Assembly: GCA_902531765.1 (NCBI GenBank)
Contig: CACAFC010000007.1
Location: 1-55,420, forward strand
Direction: 5' to 3'
DNA length: 55,420 nt
From: an uncultured Pelagibacteraceae bacterium
Lineage (GTDB): Bacteria; Pseudomonadota; Alphaproteobacteria; Pelagibacterales; Pelagibacteraceae
Both the position numbers and the translations under genes were made by a program. The notes beneath the pieces were generated by a model. It was given only the letters and a program-made list of their open reading frames with translations. It had not been told where the DNA came from and did not search any database. Shown here one piece after another: positions 46,745 through 55,420 of the stretch (the first letter of the stretch is position 1; every line of letters starts with the position of its first letter).

Positions 46745-47278
46745 TTAGTTTCTTTTTATAATTTCTTCAATAGAAAGTTCTTCATAATGTTCTGTGGGCT
46801 GAACTATCCATGGATCTGAGTCCAATTTTATTGGACAAAAATCTGGTTCAAATGATGAAGATTTTTTTTTCCATAAACAAGCGGTTTTAATTTCTTTAAT
46901 AAATTTTTTTGTTGGTTCATAACTTTTTAACCACTCAATACTTTTATTAAGTGTTAGCCCTGTATCTGATAAATCATCGATTAAAAGTATTTTTTCGAAA
47001 TCTTCTTCTTTCGCTAATGAGCTTATTTCTCTAGCAAACATTAATTGACCTTGTTTGTCTTCTAATCCTTTACCAGTATAACTTTGAATAACAATGTAAG
47101 CTATTGGGAGTTTTAGAATCCTTGAAAGAATGTCAATTATAGGTGCTGCTCCTCTCATTATTCCAACTAAAACTGTAGGTTTGTAATTATTATGAACTTC
47201 AATAGCTAATTTTTCAACTATTTTGATATATTCCTTAAAACTAACTATTAATTTATCTGCCATAGATTTTTTTATCAT
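46745..47278 (-). CDS. Purine phosphoribosyltransferase-like protein
   Basis: Predicted to convert a purine base plus PRPP to the nucleotide. 177 aa. The PRPP-binding motif is ILLIDDLSDTGLTLNKS, with an early hood region VGIMRGAAPIIDILSRIL. This resembles the Gpt/COG2236 group, so xanthine, guanine or hypoxanthine are candidates. Starts at ATG 47278, or the ATG at 47263 (MADKLIVSF), which reads more like the family start; neither has a clear Shine-Dalgarno. Convergent with the NCS2 permease. Confidence 0.85.
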   Translation of the reverse strand: MIKKSMADKLIVSFKEYIKIVEKLAIEVHNNYKPTVLVGIMRGAAPIIDILSRILKLPIAYIVIQSYTGKGLEDKQGQLMFAREISSLAKEEDFEKILLIDDLSDTGLTLNKSIEWLKSYEPTKKFIKEIKTACLWKKKSSSFEPDFCPIKLDSDPWIVQPTEHYEELSIEEIIKRN

Positions 47279-47311
47279 ATAAAAAAAATTAAAAAAGATT
47301 AAAAAGTCATT

Positions 47312-48208
47312 ATGAAAATTTTTGATTGTTTTATGTATTTTGATGAAGAAACAGTTTTAGAATTAAGACTAAACATTTTGAATAAATATGTTGATTATTT
47401 TGTGATTGTAGAGAGTTCTTTTACTCACAAAGGAGAAAAGAGAGATTTAAAGTTTAATCATCAAAAATTTAAAAAATTTAAAGATAAATTAATCTATATT
47501 ACTTATGATGAAGAACCACCAGAAATAGGAAAAAACTTAATTAATGAAAAAGATGATGAAGCTATAAAATCTTTTAAATATATTGAGAATGCTATCTTAA
47601 GAGAAAATGGTCAAAGAAATTATATCTTAAAAGGATTAGATTTAGCAAATAATGATGACATGATTTTAATTTCTGATGTTGATGAAATTCCAAATTTAGA
47701 GAACTTAGATCTATCTAAAATCCATGAAAAAATTACTCTTTTTAAACAAGATATGTTTTATTATAAATTTAATCTTAAGTTACCAGATCTTGATTGGACT
47801 GGTACAAAAGGGTGTAGGAAAAAATTTCTTAAATCTCCTCAATGGTTGAGAAATATTAAAGACAGAAAATATCCTTTTTACAGATTAGACACTTTTTTTT
47901 CTGATTCAAAGTATATTGATATCAAAATCATATCTAATGGTGGATGGCACTTTTCTAACTTAAAAACTGCCTCTGAAATTGAATTTAAACTTAAGTCATA
48001 TCTACATCATAGAGAATTTGATGAAAATCCTTTGTCTGTTGAGGAAATAAATAGTTTAATTAAAAACAAACAAGCTATTTATGATCTAAAAGTTGATAAA
48101 AGAGTGAACAAAATTGGTGATGGAAGCAAACTTGAAAAATATCCAACAGATAAATTACCAAAGTTTTTGCAAGATAACTTTAATAATTATAAAGAGTGGA
48201 TTGATTAG
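47312..48208 (+). CDS. Glycosyltransferase family 17 protein
   Basis: 298 aa. N-terminus MKIFDCFMYFDEETVLELRLN with VDYFVIVESSFTHKGEKR, and the metal-binding ISDVDEIPN. These are characteristic of GT17 (animal beta-1,4-GlcNAc transferase III family), which is also found in bacteria as a glycan-decorating enzyme. Acceptor unknown. A DUF1330 protein gene starts 1 bp after its stop. Confidence 0.87.
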   Translation: MKIFDCFMYFDEETVLELRLNILNKYVDYFVIVESSFTHKGEKRDLKFNHQKFKKFKDKLIYITYDEEPPEIGKNLINEKDDEAIKSFKYIENAILRENGQRNYILKGLDLANNDDMILISDVDEIPNLENLDLSKIHEKITLFKQDMFYYKFNLKLPDLDWTGTKGCRKKFLKSPQWLRNIKDRKYPFYRLDTFFSDSKYIDIKIISNGGWHFSNLKTASEIEFKLKSYLHHREFDENPLSVEEINSLIKNKQAIYDLKVDKRVNKIGDGSKLEKYPTDKLPKFLQDNFNNYKEWID

Positions 48209-48209
48209 T

Positions 48210-48509
48210 ATGAAAAAAGGATATTGGGTTAGTTTATATTTTAAAATAGATAATCAAGAAAACCTAAAAAAATATTCAGAGCTAGCTACACCAGTTATTA
48301 AAAGTTACGGTGGTGTACCCTTGATAAGAGGCGGCAAGCACGACACTTTTGATGGCGATGATTTTAGTAGGACAGTTGTATGGGAATTTCCAAGTTATGC
48401 TAAAGCACTAGAATGCCACTCCTCAAAAGAGTATCAAGATAGCTGGGCAGTAGCAAAAAATACTACAAAAAGACATATGCAAGTGGTTGAAGGATTTAGT
48501 ACTGAATAG
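48210..48509 (+). CDS. DUF1330 family protein
   Basis: 99 aa, dimeric alpha-beta barrel-like. MKKGYWVSLYFKIDNQENLKKYSELATP, then GGVPLIRGGKHDTFDGDDFSRTVVWEFPSYAKALECHSSKEYQ matches DUF1330. Start chosen at ATG 48210 (1 bp after the GT17 stop) because a longer in-frame opening from 48114 lies wholly inside the GT17 gene. Its last 14 bp overlap the convergent alkA gene. Function unknown. Confidence 0.88.
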   Translation: MKKGYWVSLYFKIDNQENLKKYSELATPVIKSYGGVPLIRGGKHDTFDGDDFSRTVVWEFPSYAKALECHSSKEYQDSWAVAKNTTKRHMQVVEGFSTE

Positions 48510-49131
48510 GCTCAGGATCTATGCTTCTCCATAAATACCACGTTGCAACAGAACAATAAGGACTAAATCTTTTTTTTAATAAAGATACAAATTTATCAGG
48601 TGGCAAATATTTTTTTTTATAATTTTTTGAAATAGCTCTTAGAAGGCCAATATCCTGAATTGGCCAAATATTTGATCTATTATATGTAAATAATAAAATC
48701 ATTTCAGCTGACCATCTCCCTATTTGTCTCAATTGTGATAAATAACTTATGGCCTCCTCATCAGACATCTTATCAATCAATTTAGGATTAAAAGTTTTTT
48801 CTATTGTTTGCTTCGCTAAACTCTTTATACCTAATACTTTCTGTCTGCTTAATCCACAGCTTTTCAATTGAGCAAAAGTCAGCTTAGATACTACTTTTGC
48901 ATTAATTTTATTCTTACATTTCTTTTTGAATTTTAAAAAAACAGAATTCGCTGCTGCAACACTTATTTGTTGTCCAATTATACTTTTGCATAACGAAAAA
49001 AAAATATCTCGCCTTGAAGTTAAAATAGTTTCTGAAGGACTTTCGTAACTTTTGATTAACTTAGAAAGAGTTTGATCTTTTTTAGATAGATATTTTTTTG
49101 CCTTGACCCAATATTTAGGTACTTTAGTCAT
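48496..49131 (-). CDS. alkA: DNA-3-methyladenine glycosylase II (AlkA-type HhH-GPD)
   Basis: Base-excision repair of alkylated purines. 211 aa with HhH-GPD features: SIIGQQISVAAANSVFLKF, the hairpin region LRQIGRWSAEMILLF and the catalytic Asp in IWPIQDIGLLRA. Shorter than E. coli AlkA (282 aa), lacking its N-terminal domain, as in many bacterial short AlkA. Overlaps the DMT transporter stop by 8 bp. Confidence 0.9.
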   Translation of the reverse strand: MTKVPKYWVKAKKYLSKKDQTLSKLIKSYESPSETILTSRRDIFFSLCKSIIGQQISVAAANSVFLKFKKKCKNKINAKVVSKLTFAQLKSCGLSRQKVLGIKSLAKQTIEKTFNPKLIDKMSDEEAISYLSQLRQIGRWSAEMILLFTYNRSNIWPIQDIGLLRAISKNYKKKYLPPDKFVSLLKKRFSPYCSVATWYLWRSIDPEPIQY

Positions 49132-50008
49132 TAATTGGCCTGGATGTTATAATTCTTTTCTTATAAATCTCCCTTCTAAAAATTATAAGTGTTGAAACAA
49201 TTACTAATAACGCCCCTATTAATGTTTTTATTGTAGGTATTTCGTCCCAAATAAAATATCCAAAAATAATAGCAAACACTAAGGTCAGATATTTTAAAGG
49301 AGTTACAAGGGATACTTCAGAATATTTATATGATTGACTTAACCACAGATTTGAAGCTCCACCGAAAATTCCTACCAAAGATAGAATTAAAAAGTGATTG
49401 AAACTAGGCATTACCCAACCGAATGGTAAAGTCAAAAAACTTAGAAAAGTAATTGCAATCGAAAAGAAAAGAGAGATAAGCCAAACCGGCTCTGTTGTTG
49501 AAAGTTGTCTTAACGTTATTGCAACATAAGAAAGTCCTAAACAAAAAATTATTGGAAAAATATAATAGATATTTAAATTACTAATCCCTGGTTCTGTAAT
49601 GATCAAAATGCCGATAAATCCAACTAAAACTGCCAACCATCTGTAAATACCAACTTTTTCACTTAATAAAAATATTGAAAAAATAGTTGTAAATATCGGG
49701 GCTGCAAAAGATATGCTTACTACTGTTGCTAAAGGTAATTTTCTCAATGCAATAAAAATTGCAATTATAGCAATCAATCCAGCTATACATCTTAGAGAAT
49801 GCAATCCTGGTCTTTTTGTTTTATAAAAATCGTGAAGTCTTTCTCTTGGAATAATAAAAAAATAAAAAATAATCCCAAAAAAACCTCTAAAAAAAAGGAC
49901 TTGTCCAACTGGATAATCGACTGACCACTTAACTATAACGTCCATTAACGAAAATCCAATAATGGACAGAAACATGTACAAAAAACCTAATTGATTTTTA
50001 CTCAGCAT
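49124..50008 (-). CDS. EamA/DMT-family transporter
   Basis: 294 aa, ten TM segments in two EamA repeats (first ending near residue 139, second beginning YYIFPIIFCLGLSYVAI). N-terminus NQLGFLYMFLSIIGFSLMDVIVKW and LSEKVGIYRWLAVLVGFIGILIITEP are typical. Likely a small-metabolite exporter/importer; substrate not inferable. 35 bp from the divergent msrA. Confidence 0.9.
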   Translation of the reverse strand: MLSKNQLGFLYMFLSIIGFSLMDVIVKWSVDYPVGQVLFFRGFFGIIFYFFIIPRERLHDFYKTKRPGLHSLRCIAGLIAIIAIFIALRKLPLATVVSISFAAPIFTTIFSIFLLSEKVGIYRWLAVLVGFIGILIITEPGISNLNIYYIFPIIFCLGLSYVAITLRQLSTTEPVWLISLFFSIAITFLSFLTLPFGWVMPSFNHFLILSLVGIFGGASNLWLSQSYKYSEVSLVTPLKYLTLVFAIIFGYFIWDEIPTIKTLIGALLVIVSTLIIFRREIYKKRIITSRPIND

Positions 50009-50043
50009 ATGAATAATTTGTAAATTAAACTAAATCTTTATCA

Positions 50044-50487
50044 ATGGAAATAGCAGTTTTAGCACTTGGATGTTTTTGGGGACCTGAAATTAAATTCAGT
50101 AAAATAGACGGCATAATTAAAACAGAGGTTGGCTACTGTGGAGGTAACAGCTCTGTCACGACATATAAAGAGGTTTGCACTGGAAATACAAATCATGCTG
50201 AAGTTGTAAAACTAGATTTTGATGAAAAAATTATCACATACGAGAAAATTTTAAAAACATTTTTTCAAATTCATGATCCTACTACTTTAAATTCTCAAGG
50301 ACCTGATTTTGGAACTCAATATAGAAGTGAGATATTTTATCTAAATGATAATCAAAAAATAATTGCTGAGAAAGTATTAAATGAAGTAAACGAACGTTTA
50401 TCTGGAAAAGTTGTAACGAAAATATCTTTACTAAAAAACTATTGTCCTGCTGAGGAATACCATCAAAAATATTTAGAAAAGCGATAA
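50044..50487 (+). CDS. msrA: Peptide methionine sulfoxide reductase A
   Basis: Reduces methionine-S-sulfoxide in proteins. 147 aa, short but with the full core: LALGCFWGPEIKF (catalytic Cys in GCFW), YCGGNSSVTTYKEVCTGNTNHAEVV, QYRSEIFYL and a late Cys in NYCPAEEYHQKYL that could be the resolving residue. Followed 1 bp later by sseA, so sulfur/redox cotranscription is likely. Confidence 0.95.
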   Translation: MEIAVLALGCFWGPEIKFSKIDGIIKTEVGYCGGNSSVTTYKEVCTGNTNHAEVVKLDFDEKIITYEKILKTFFQIHDPTTLNSQGPDFGTQYRSEIFYLNDNQKIIAEKVLNEVNERLSGKVVTKISLLKNYCPAEEYHQKYLEKR

Positions 50488-50488
50488 C

Positions 50489-51304
50489 ATGTCTTTGGTT
50501 GAAACTGATTGGTTAGAGAAAAACCTTACTAAGGTGAAAATTATTGACTGCTCTTGGCATATGCCTCAAACACAGAGAAGTGGATTTGAGGAATATAAAT
50601 CTCTTCATATACCTGGTGCAATTTTTTTTGATATAGATAAAAATTCAAGAAAAGATACTAATTTACCACATATGTTAGTTGACCAAATGAGTTGGAATAA
50701 AATTGTTTCAAATATGGGAATTAAAAAAAATGATGAAATAGTCATATATGATAATTCAGATGTTATAAGCTCATGTCGTGGATGGTTTAATTTTATCTAT
50801 TACGGACATGATCCAAAATTAATAAATGTTTTAAATGGTGGTTTAAGAAAATGGCTTAAAGAAAAAAAGAAAGTAACTGATGAAATTTCAAATATAGATA
50901 AATCAGATTATAAAAGTAACGAGAGAAAAGATCTTGTTAAGAGTAAACATGCAATTGATCAAAATATAGACGAAAAAATATTCACATTAATTGATGCTCG
51001 AAGTAAAGAAAGATTTGAAGGTAAAATCCCAGAACCCAGAAAAGGTCTTAGAAGCGGATGTATAAAAAACTCTTTATGTATACCGTTTAATGACTGTCTA
51101 AATGATGATAAAACTTTTAAAAATAAAGATGACCTTAAAAAAATTTTTAAGACAGTTATTGAAAATTTAGAACAAAAAAAGATTGTTTTTTCATGTGGTT
51201 CAGGTGTTACAGCGTGCGTTTTGGCACTAGCTTATTCTTTAATTAATGATAAATATCTTCCTTGTATATATGATGGCTCTTGGGCCGAATACGGAATAAT
51301 TTAA
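50489..51304 (+). CDS. sseA: 3-mercaptopyruvate sulfurtransferase (two-domain rhodanese)
   Basis: 271 aa with two rhodanese domains. Domain 1: LVETDWLEKNLTKVKIIDCSW and GFEEYKSLHIPGAIFFDID; domain 2 carries the active-site loop FSCGSGVTACVLAL, where CGSGVT is the mercaptopyruvate-type sequence rather than the thiosulfate-type CRKGVT. So mercaptopyruvate is favoured. Likely cotranscribed with msrA. Confidence 0.93.
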   Translation: MSLVETDWLEKNLTKVKIIDCSWHMPQTQRSGFEEYKSLHIPGAIFFDIDKNSRKDTNLPHMLVDQMSWNKIVSNMGIKKNDEIVIYDNSDVISSCRGWFNFIYYGHDPKLINVLNGGLRKWLKEKKKVTDEISNIDKSDYKSNERKDLVKSKHAIDQNIDEKIFTLIDARSKERFEGKIPEPRKGLRSGCIKNSLCIPFNDCLNDDKTFKNKDDLKKIFKTVIENLEQKKIVFSCGSGVTACVLALAYSLINDKYLPCIYDGSWAEYGII

Positions 51305-51311
51305 ATTTTAT

Positions 51312-52181
51312 ATGAAAAGATCTACGAAAACGATTTCAATAATATTTGTGTTTTTTTTAATAATTACAATTGTAATTGTTGGAAGATCCATGATTGGCAA
51401 TCATTTTAAAAAAAAATTTAGTAAGAGACCACCGCCAGGAATAATTGTAACTGAGGTTATTGAAAAAGAATTCTCTGAACAAATAGAGACTTACGGTACA
51501 GCAATTTCTAAAAAATCAAAAACTTTTAAGATTAAAAAAGATGATCTTTTTGAGGATTTAAAACTAAAGAATTTTGTTAAAAAAGGAGATGTTTTAATTA
51601 AATTAAAAAGTGGGGATATATTAGCTCCATTTAGTGGAGTTCTTGGCTACACAGGTTTAACTGAAGACATTCTTGTTTCAAATAACATATTTATCATTAC
51701 ACTTGATGATAACTCAATAATTTATTCAGATATTAAAATTCCAGAAAGTTACTCTACGTTTATAAAAAAAGGTCTTCCAGTAGAAGTTACCTTATCTAGT
51801 TTTAAAGGTAAAACTTTTTCAGGTGAAATAGACTTTGTTTCAAGCAGAATAAATGCGGACACCAGAAGTTTATTATCAAGAATAAAAGTGAAAAACGAAA
51901 ACTTAGAATTAATTTCAGGTTCACTTTTAGAGGTAAGAGTTAAATTTGATTTGAGAAATTCTTTAAGTGTACCTGATACAAGTGTGATGATAGAGGGCGA
52001 TAAATCATATGTTTACAAAATTAATGCAGAAAATATTGCAAATAAAACTCAGGTAAAAACTGGCCTTAGAGGTGATAGTAACATTGAAATAATTTCAGGC
52101 TTAACTGCGGGTGATATAATTGTAGCTGAGGGTCTAAAAAAGGTAAGGCCTCGTGGAAAAATAAAACCTATTAATAAATAA
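51312..52181 (+). CDS. RND efflux periplasmic adaptor without alpha-hairpin
   Basis: 289 aa. One N-terminal TM (about 9-26), then KFSKRPPPGIIVTEVIEKEF and the lipoyl halves directly joined (FVKKGDVLIKLKSGDILAPFSGVLG), with no long coiled-coil hairpin between, then beta-barrel (LPVEVTLSSFKGKTFSGEI) and membrane-proximal domains. Shorter than AcrA/MexA (~380-400). Its TAA overlaps the RND pump ATG by one base. Confidence 0.88.
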   Translation: MKRSTKTISIIFVFFLIITIVIVGRSMIGNHFKKKFSKRPPPGIIVTEVIEKEFSEQIETYGTAISKKSKTFKIKKDDLFEDLKLKNFVKKGDVLIKLKSGDILAPFSGVLGYTGLTEDILVSNNIFIITLDDNSIIYSDIKIPESYSTFIKKGLPVEVTLSSFKGKTFSGEIDFVSSRINADTRSLLSRIKVKNENLELISGSLLEVRVKFDLRNSLSVPDTSVMIEGDKSYVYKINAENIANKTQVKTGLRGDSNIEIISGLTAGDIIVAEGLKKVRPRGKIKPINK

Positions 52182-55100
52182 TGTTTATTACTGAATTAAG
52201 TATTAAAAGACCGACGGTATCTTGGGTTATGTCCCTAATACTGATCATATTTGGTTTGTTTGTTTTTTGGAAATTGCCCGTTAGAGAATTGCCCGATGGA
52301 ATTCAACCACCTGTTGTTCAAGTTCAAGTAGACTACAAGTCTGCATCAGCCTCGATAGTAGATCAAGAAGTTACACAAGTTGTTGAGGATGTTATTGGTG
52401 GGGCTGAGGGAATAAAAAATATAGACTCGAAATCTGAAAATGGAAGAAGCACAATTAATGTCGAGTTTGATACAAGTATTGATCTAGATAATGCTGCCAA
52501 TGATATAAGAGAAAGAGTTGCAAGAGTTGTAGATAACTTGCCAACCGAATCGGATCCACCACAAATACTTAAACGAGCTGCAGGGTTTACAACAACTATG
52601 TGGTTGTCTTTATCCTCATCCTCATGGAGCGACCTTGAGTTAGGAGATTACGCGGAGAGATATCTTGTAGACCAATTTTCAAGTGTTAAAAATGTTGGAA
52701 GAATAAGGGTTGGTGGATTACGAGAATTAAGCATTAGAGTTTGGATTGATCCTATTAAACTTGCAGCTAATGATTTAACCATTAAAGAAGTTGAATTTGC
52801 AATTCGTGGAGAAAATGTAAGTTTGCCTGCAGGAACGTTAGAAGCAGATAATATCGACTTAACACTAAATCTAGATAAATCATACAACGATATTGATACT
52901 ATAAAACAAATACCCATCAAAAAAACTAGTAATCGTGTAATTCAATTATCAGACGTTGCAAACGTTGAATTCGGTCCAGTATCAGAGAAAACTCTTTTTA
53001 AAGCTCAAACTAAAGATCAAATAAATTTGAAAACCGTAGGAATAGGTATCTATGCAAGAAGTGGTGCTTCAACGGTAGAACTTTCAAATGATATCAAAAA
53101 AAAAATTGTTGAAGTAAAAAAATCATTACCAGAAGAATTGGATTTAAGGGTTTCATTCAATAGAGCTAACTATGTTGAGGCTGCAATTGAAGAGGTATAT
53201 AAAACTTTGGTCATTGCGTTTATCTTAGTTGTATTAATAATTTATTTATTTTTAGGGAATTTAAAGGCAGTCATCGTACCTGCTATTGCACTACCCGTGA
53301 GTTTAATAGCATCCTTTCTAGGCTTATACATATTTGGTCTTTCTATTAATATTTTTGTCCTTTTAAGTTTTATTTTAGCGATTGGTATAATCACAGACGA
53401 CTCAGTAATTATGACAGATGCAATATACAGACGAATAGAGAATGGTGAGACCCCACTCGTTGCAGCTTATAAAGGCTCTAAACAAATTTCTTTTGCTATC
53501 ATTGCTACCACACTAATTTTAGTAGCAGTTTTTTTACCATTAATATTTATTGAGGGAATTTCTGGAACATTATTTAGAGAAACAGCGATTGCATTATCTT
53601 TTTCAATTGTAGTTTCTTCTTTTGTTGCGTTAACTTTGTCACCAATGCTTGCAAGTAAATTTTTATACAAAAAAAAATCAAAAAAAATTTTTATTCAAAA
53701 ATTTGAAAAGATTTTTTCCAACTTCGCAAAATTTTATGAGGAAACTTTAGTTAATGTTATTAATAAAACTAAAAGTGTAAGTTTTTTTATTATTTTTATA
53801 ATAATTGCTTCAGTGCTTTTATTTAGTTTCTCAAAAAAAGAACTTTTGCCTATGGAGGATCGGGGAGCATATCTAATAATTGGCTCAACTGATGAAGGAA
53901 GTTCTTTTGAATATACTCAAGAACAAGCCCAAAAAGTAGAGGCAAGACTTATTCCTTTGCTGCAAGCTGAGGATAGTCCATATTCAAGATTTATAATGCG
54001 TGTTCCAGGATTTGGAAACTCAGCTAATTCATATAATAGTTTTATAATAATCGCACTCCTTGATGATTGGAAAAATCGTAAAAAAGGTCAACAAGTTGTT
54101 CTTAGAGAAGCAATTGGAAAAATAGTGACTTTACCCCAAGCCCTAGCTTTTCCTATATCTCCTCAATCAATTAGAGTATCAAATTACAACAAACCAGTCC
54201 AAATGGTCATTTATGGAAATACATACGAAGAACTTGAAGCGATACAAAAAAAAGTAATACGAAAACTTAGATCTAATAAAAATCTCTCAAGAATTGAGTC
54301 TGATTACAATCGAAACAAACCAGAGGTAAAATTAATAATAAATAAAAATAAAGCCAAAGATCTAGGTGTCTCAACTAAATCAATTGGTGAAACACTTGAA
54401 ACACTTTACGGAGGTAAAAAAATAACAACTTTTAATAAACTAGGTAAAGAATATCCAATAATTGTTCAACAATATTTATCTGATCGACGAAATAAAGAAG
54501 GTATTTCAAAAATATTTGTACGCTCTGAAACAAATGGAAAATTAATATCTTTAGCAAATCTTGTAAGTTTTAAAGAAGAGGGTTCAGCAAAGGAACTTGC
54601 TAGATATAATAGACAACGAGCAGTGACAATTTCTGCTAATATTAGTGAGGGGTATACATTAACAGATGCGATTAAATACTTTGAAAATGTGATGGTTGAT
54701 TTAGCACCAGAAAACCAAATTACTTGGAAAGGAAAATCAGAAGAAATTAAAGAGACAAGTAATGAACTATTTATAATATTTGCTTTAGCTTTGCTAACTG
54801 CTTACTTAGTTATGGCTGCAACATTCAACTCTTTTGTTCATCCATTTATAATAATATTAACTGTGCCTTTAGCTATTTTTGGAGGATTAGTCTTTATTTT
54901 GTTTCTAAATAGCTCAGTAAATATTTTTTCTCAAATTGCATTAATTATACTAATAGGTATCTCAACTAAGAATAGTATTTTGATTGTAGATTACGCAAAC
55001 CAAATAAGATCTACTGGAAAAAATATTGAACTAGCTGTTAAAGAAGCATGTGCTGTTCGGTTTAGACCAATTATAATGACATCACTAAGTACAATGATTG

Positions 55101-55309
55101 CGATGATGCCTTTAGTGATTGGAAATTTTGGCCCTGGTGCAGGAGAGGGTTCAAGATTAGCAGTTGGTTCTACAATATTAGGAGGAATGATTATTTCAAC
55201 TTTCTTTACTTTATATGTCACTCCTTCAATGTATCTCGCATTAGCAAAAAAAACTAAAAGGATTGATATAGTTGACTTAGAACTAAAAAAAGAATTGTCT
55301 AAAAAATAA
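52181..55309 (+). CDS. RND-family (AcrB-like) efflux transporter
   Basis: 1042 aa, twelve TM segments and two large periplasmic loops. N-terminus MFITELSIKRPTVSWVMSLI; the TM4 proton-relay pair Asp406-Asp407 in IITDDSVIMTD and TM10 Lys930 in GISTKNSILIVDYANQ correspond to AcrB D407/D408 and K940, so proton coupling looks intact. Multidrug/hydrophobic export (HAE-1/HAE-2 type) is likely; substrate open. No outer-membrane channel gene follows in the window. Confidence 0.94.
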   Translation: MFITELSIKRPTVSWVMSLILIIFGLFVFWKLPVRELPDGIQPPVVQVQVDYKSASASIVDQEVTQVVEDVIGGAEGIKNIDSKSENGRSTINVEFDTSIDLDNAANDIRERVARVVDNLPTESDPPQILKRAAGFTTTMWLSLSSSSWSDLELGDYAERYLVDQFSSVKNVGRIRVGGLRELSIRVWIDPIKLAANDLTIKEVEFAIRGENVSLPAGTLEADNIDLTLNLDKSYNDIDTIKQIPIKKTSNRVIQLSDVANVEFGPVSEKTLFKAQTKDQINLKTVGIGIYARSGASTVELSNDIKKKIVEVKKSLPEELDLRVSFNRANYVEAAIEEVYKTLVIAFILVVLIIYLFLGNLKAVIVPAIALPVSLIASFLGLYIFGLSINIFVLLSFILAIGIITDDSVIMTDAIYRRIENGETPLVAAYKGSKQISFAIIATTLILVAVFLPLIFIEGISGTLFRETAIALSFSIVVSSFVALTLSPMLASKFLYKKKSKKIFIQKFEKIFSNFAKFYEETLVNVINKTKSVSFFIIFIIIASVLLFSFSKKELLPMEDRGAYLIIGSTDEGSSFEYTQEQAQKVEARLIPLLQAEDSPYSRFIMRVPGFGNSANSYNSFIIIALLDDWKNRKKGQQVVLREAIGKIVTLPQALAFPISPQSIRVSNYNKPVQMVIYGNTYEELEAIQKKVIRKLRSNKNLSRIESDYNRNKPEVKLIINKNKAKDLGVSTKSIGETLETLYGGKKITTFNKLGKEYPIIVQQYLSDRRNKEGISKIFVRSETNGKLISLANLVSFKEEGSAKELARYNRQRAVTISANISEGYTLTDAIKYFENVMVDLAPENQITWKGKSEEIKETSNELFIIFALALLTAYLVMAATFNSFVHPFIIILTVPLAIFGGLVFILFLNSSVNIFSQIALIILIGISTKNSILIVDYANQIRSTGKNIELAVKEACAVRFRPIIMTSLSTMIAMMPLVIGNFGPGAGEGSRLAVGSTILGGMIISTFFTLYVTPSMYLALAKKTKRIDIVDLELKKELSKK

Positions 55310-55420
55310 TATATTTTTTTCTATTTAATTTACTTTTACATTTCAATAATTGATTTTTATATTTATTAGATTGTTTCTCAACTTTTTTGGCTAGTCCAAT
55401 TACTTTTTTATTTTTTTTAT
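55299..55420 (-). CDS. Possible 3' end of a minus-strand gene (partial)
   Basis: A minus-strand frame is open from the right edge to a TAG at 55299, giving about 40 Lys-rich residues (for example VIGLAKKVEKQSNKYKNQLL, then KYIIF). It would overlap the RND gene end by 11 bp. AT-rich DNA easily yields Lys-rich frames, so this is only a candidate. Confidence 0.3.
   Translation of the reverse strand, partial: KKNKKVIGLAKKVEKQSNKYKNQLLKCKSKLNRKKYIIF

Noticed and set aside
48114-48209. Extended N-terminus for the DUF1330 gene
   Set aside because: The extra 32 codons lie wholly inside GT17 in another frame; the ATG at 48210 begins the DUF1330 domain and sits right after the GT17 stop.

Overview
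The window is a compact, very AT-rich stretch of bacterial chromosome. Protein content and organisation point to an alphaproteobacterium of the SAR11 / Candidatus Pelagibacter type: an aa3 oxidase operon in the alphaproteobacterial order ctaC-ctaD-ctaB-small ORF-ctaG-ctaE-surf1, an APH-type homoserine kinase, BamF-like DUF3035 lipoprotein, DUF2093, RpoH-type promoters of the alphaproteobacterial class, Lys/Asn/Ile-rich proteins, and intergenic gaps that are usually below 50 bp. The organism assignment rests on these features, not on a database search. I saw no rRNA, tRNA, insertion sequence, prophage, CRISPR array or integron, and no gene-free stretch longer than 300 bp.

Layout. 1-1038 (+): end of thrB and rnhA. 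1091-9344 (-): one long colinear run rsmE, ctaC, ctaD, ctaB, CoxF-like small ORF, ctaG, ctaE, surf1, thrC, peroxiredoxin, 41-aa membrane peptide, i.e. the terminal oxidase and its copper/heme assembly factors followed by threonine synthase. 9362-12129 (+): HAD dehalogenase, CDGSH Fe-S protein, pirin, quinone oxidoreductase. 12583-18221 (+): ubiA, msbA, kdtA, lpxK, lpxL, an envelope-lipid operon with touching or overlapping genes. 18439-20261 (+): purD, rsmD. 20258-26660 (-): HAD-IIA phosphatase, ribF, ileS, lspA, DUF3035 lipoprotein, pgi. 26730-28819 (+): heat-shock promoter, groES-groEL, strong terminator. 28872-33014: methyltransferase, 39-aa basic peptide, typA, a YczE-like membrane protein (-), DUF6134 protein. 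33016-36713 (-): renalase-like flavoprotein, tldE, tldD. 36806-42289: DCC thioredoxin-like protein, small membrane protein, Lys-rich coiled-coil protein, cfa, a DapA-superfamily enzyme, GT9 glycosyltransferase, J-domain membrane protein. 42304-44960 (+): oligopeptidase B and hsp20. 44965-50008: lipoprotein, purine permease, phosphoribosyltransferase, GT17 glycosyltransferase, DUF1330, AlkA, EamA transporter. 50044-55309 (+): msrA, sseA and a two-gene RND efflux system. A possible partial gene runs off the right end on the minus strand.

Most notable signal. Upstream of hsp20, a sigma-32-type promoter (44389-44416) is followed almost at once by two hairpins. The second pairs CTTGCTT with the Shine-Dalgarno sequence AAGGAGG across a 4-nt loop with an internal G-G opposition, the signature of a ROSE-type RNA thermometer. 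groESL has the same class of promoter but no such leader, so this window suggests transcriptional heat control for both chaperone loci with an added translational layer only for the small heat-shock protein.

Other themes are extreme packing (tail-to-tail genes sharing a 4-bp TTAA or CTAA stop overlap; head-to-head genes 14-35 bp apart), several very short genes inside or after operons, a hairpin-less RND adaptor, and shortened versions of normal enzymes (Pgi, the IleS zinc knuckle).
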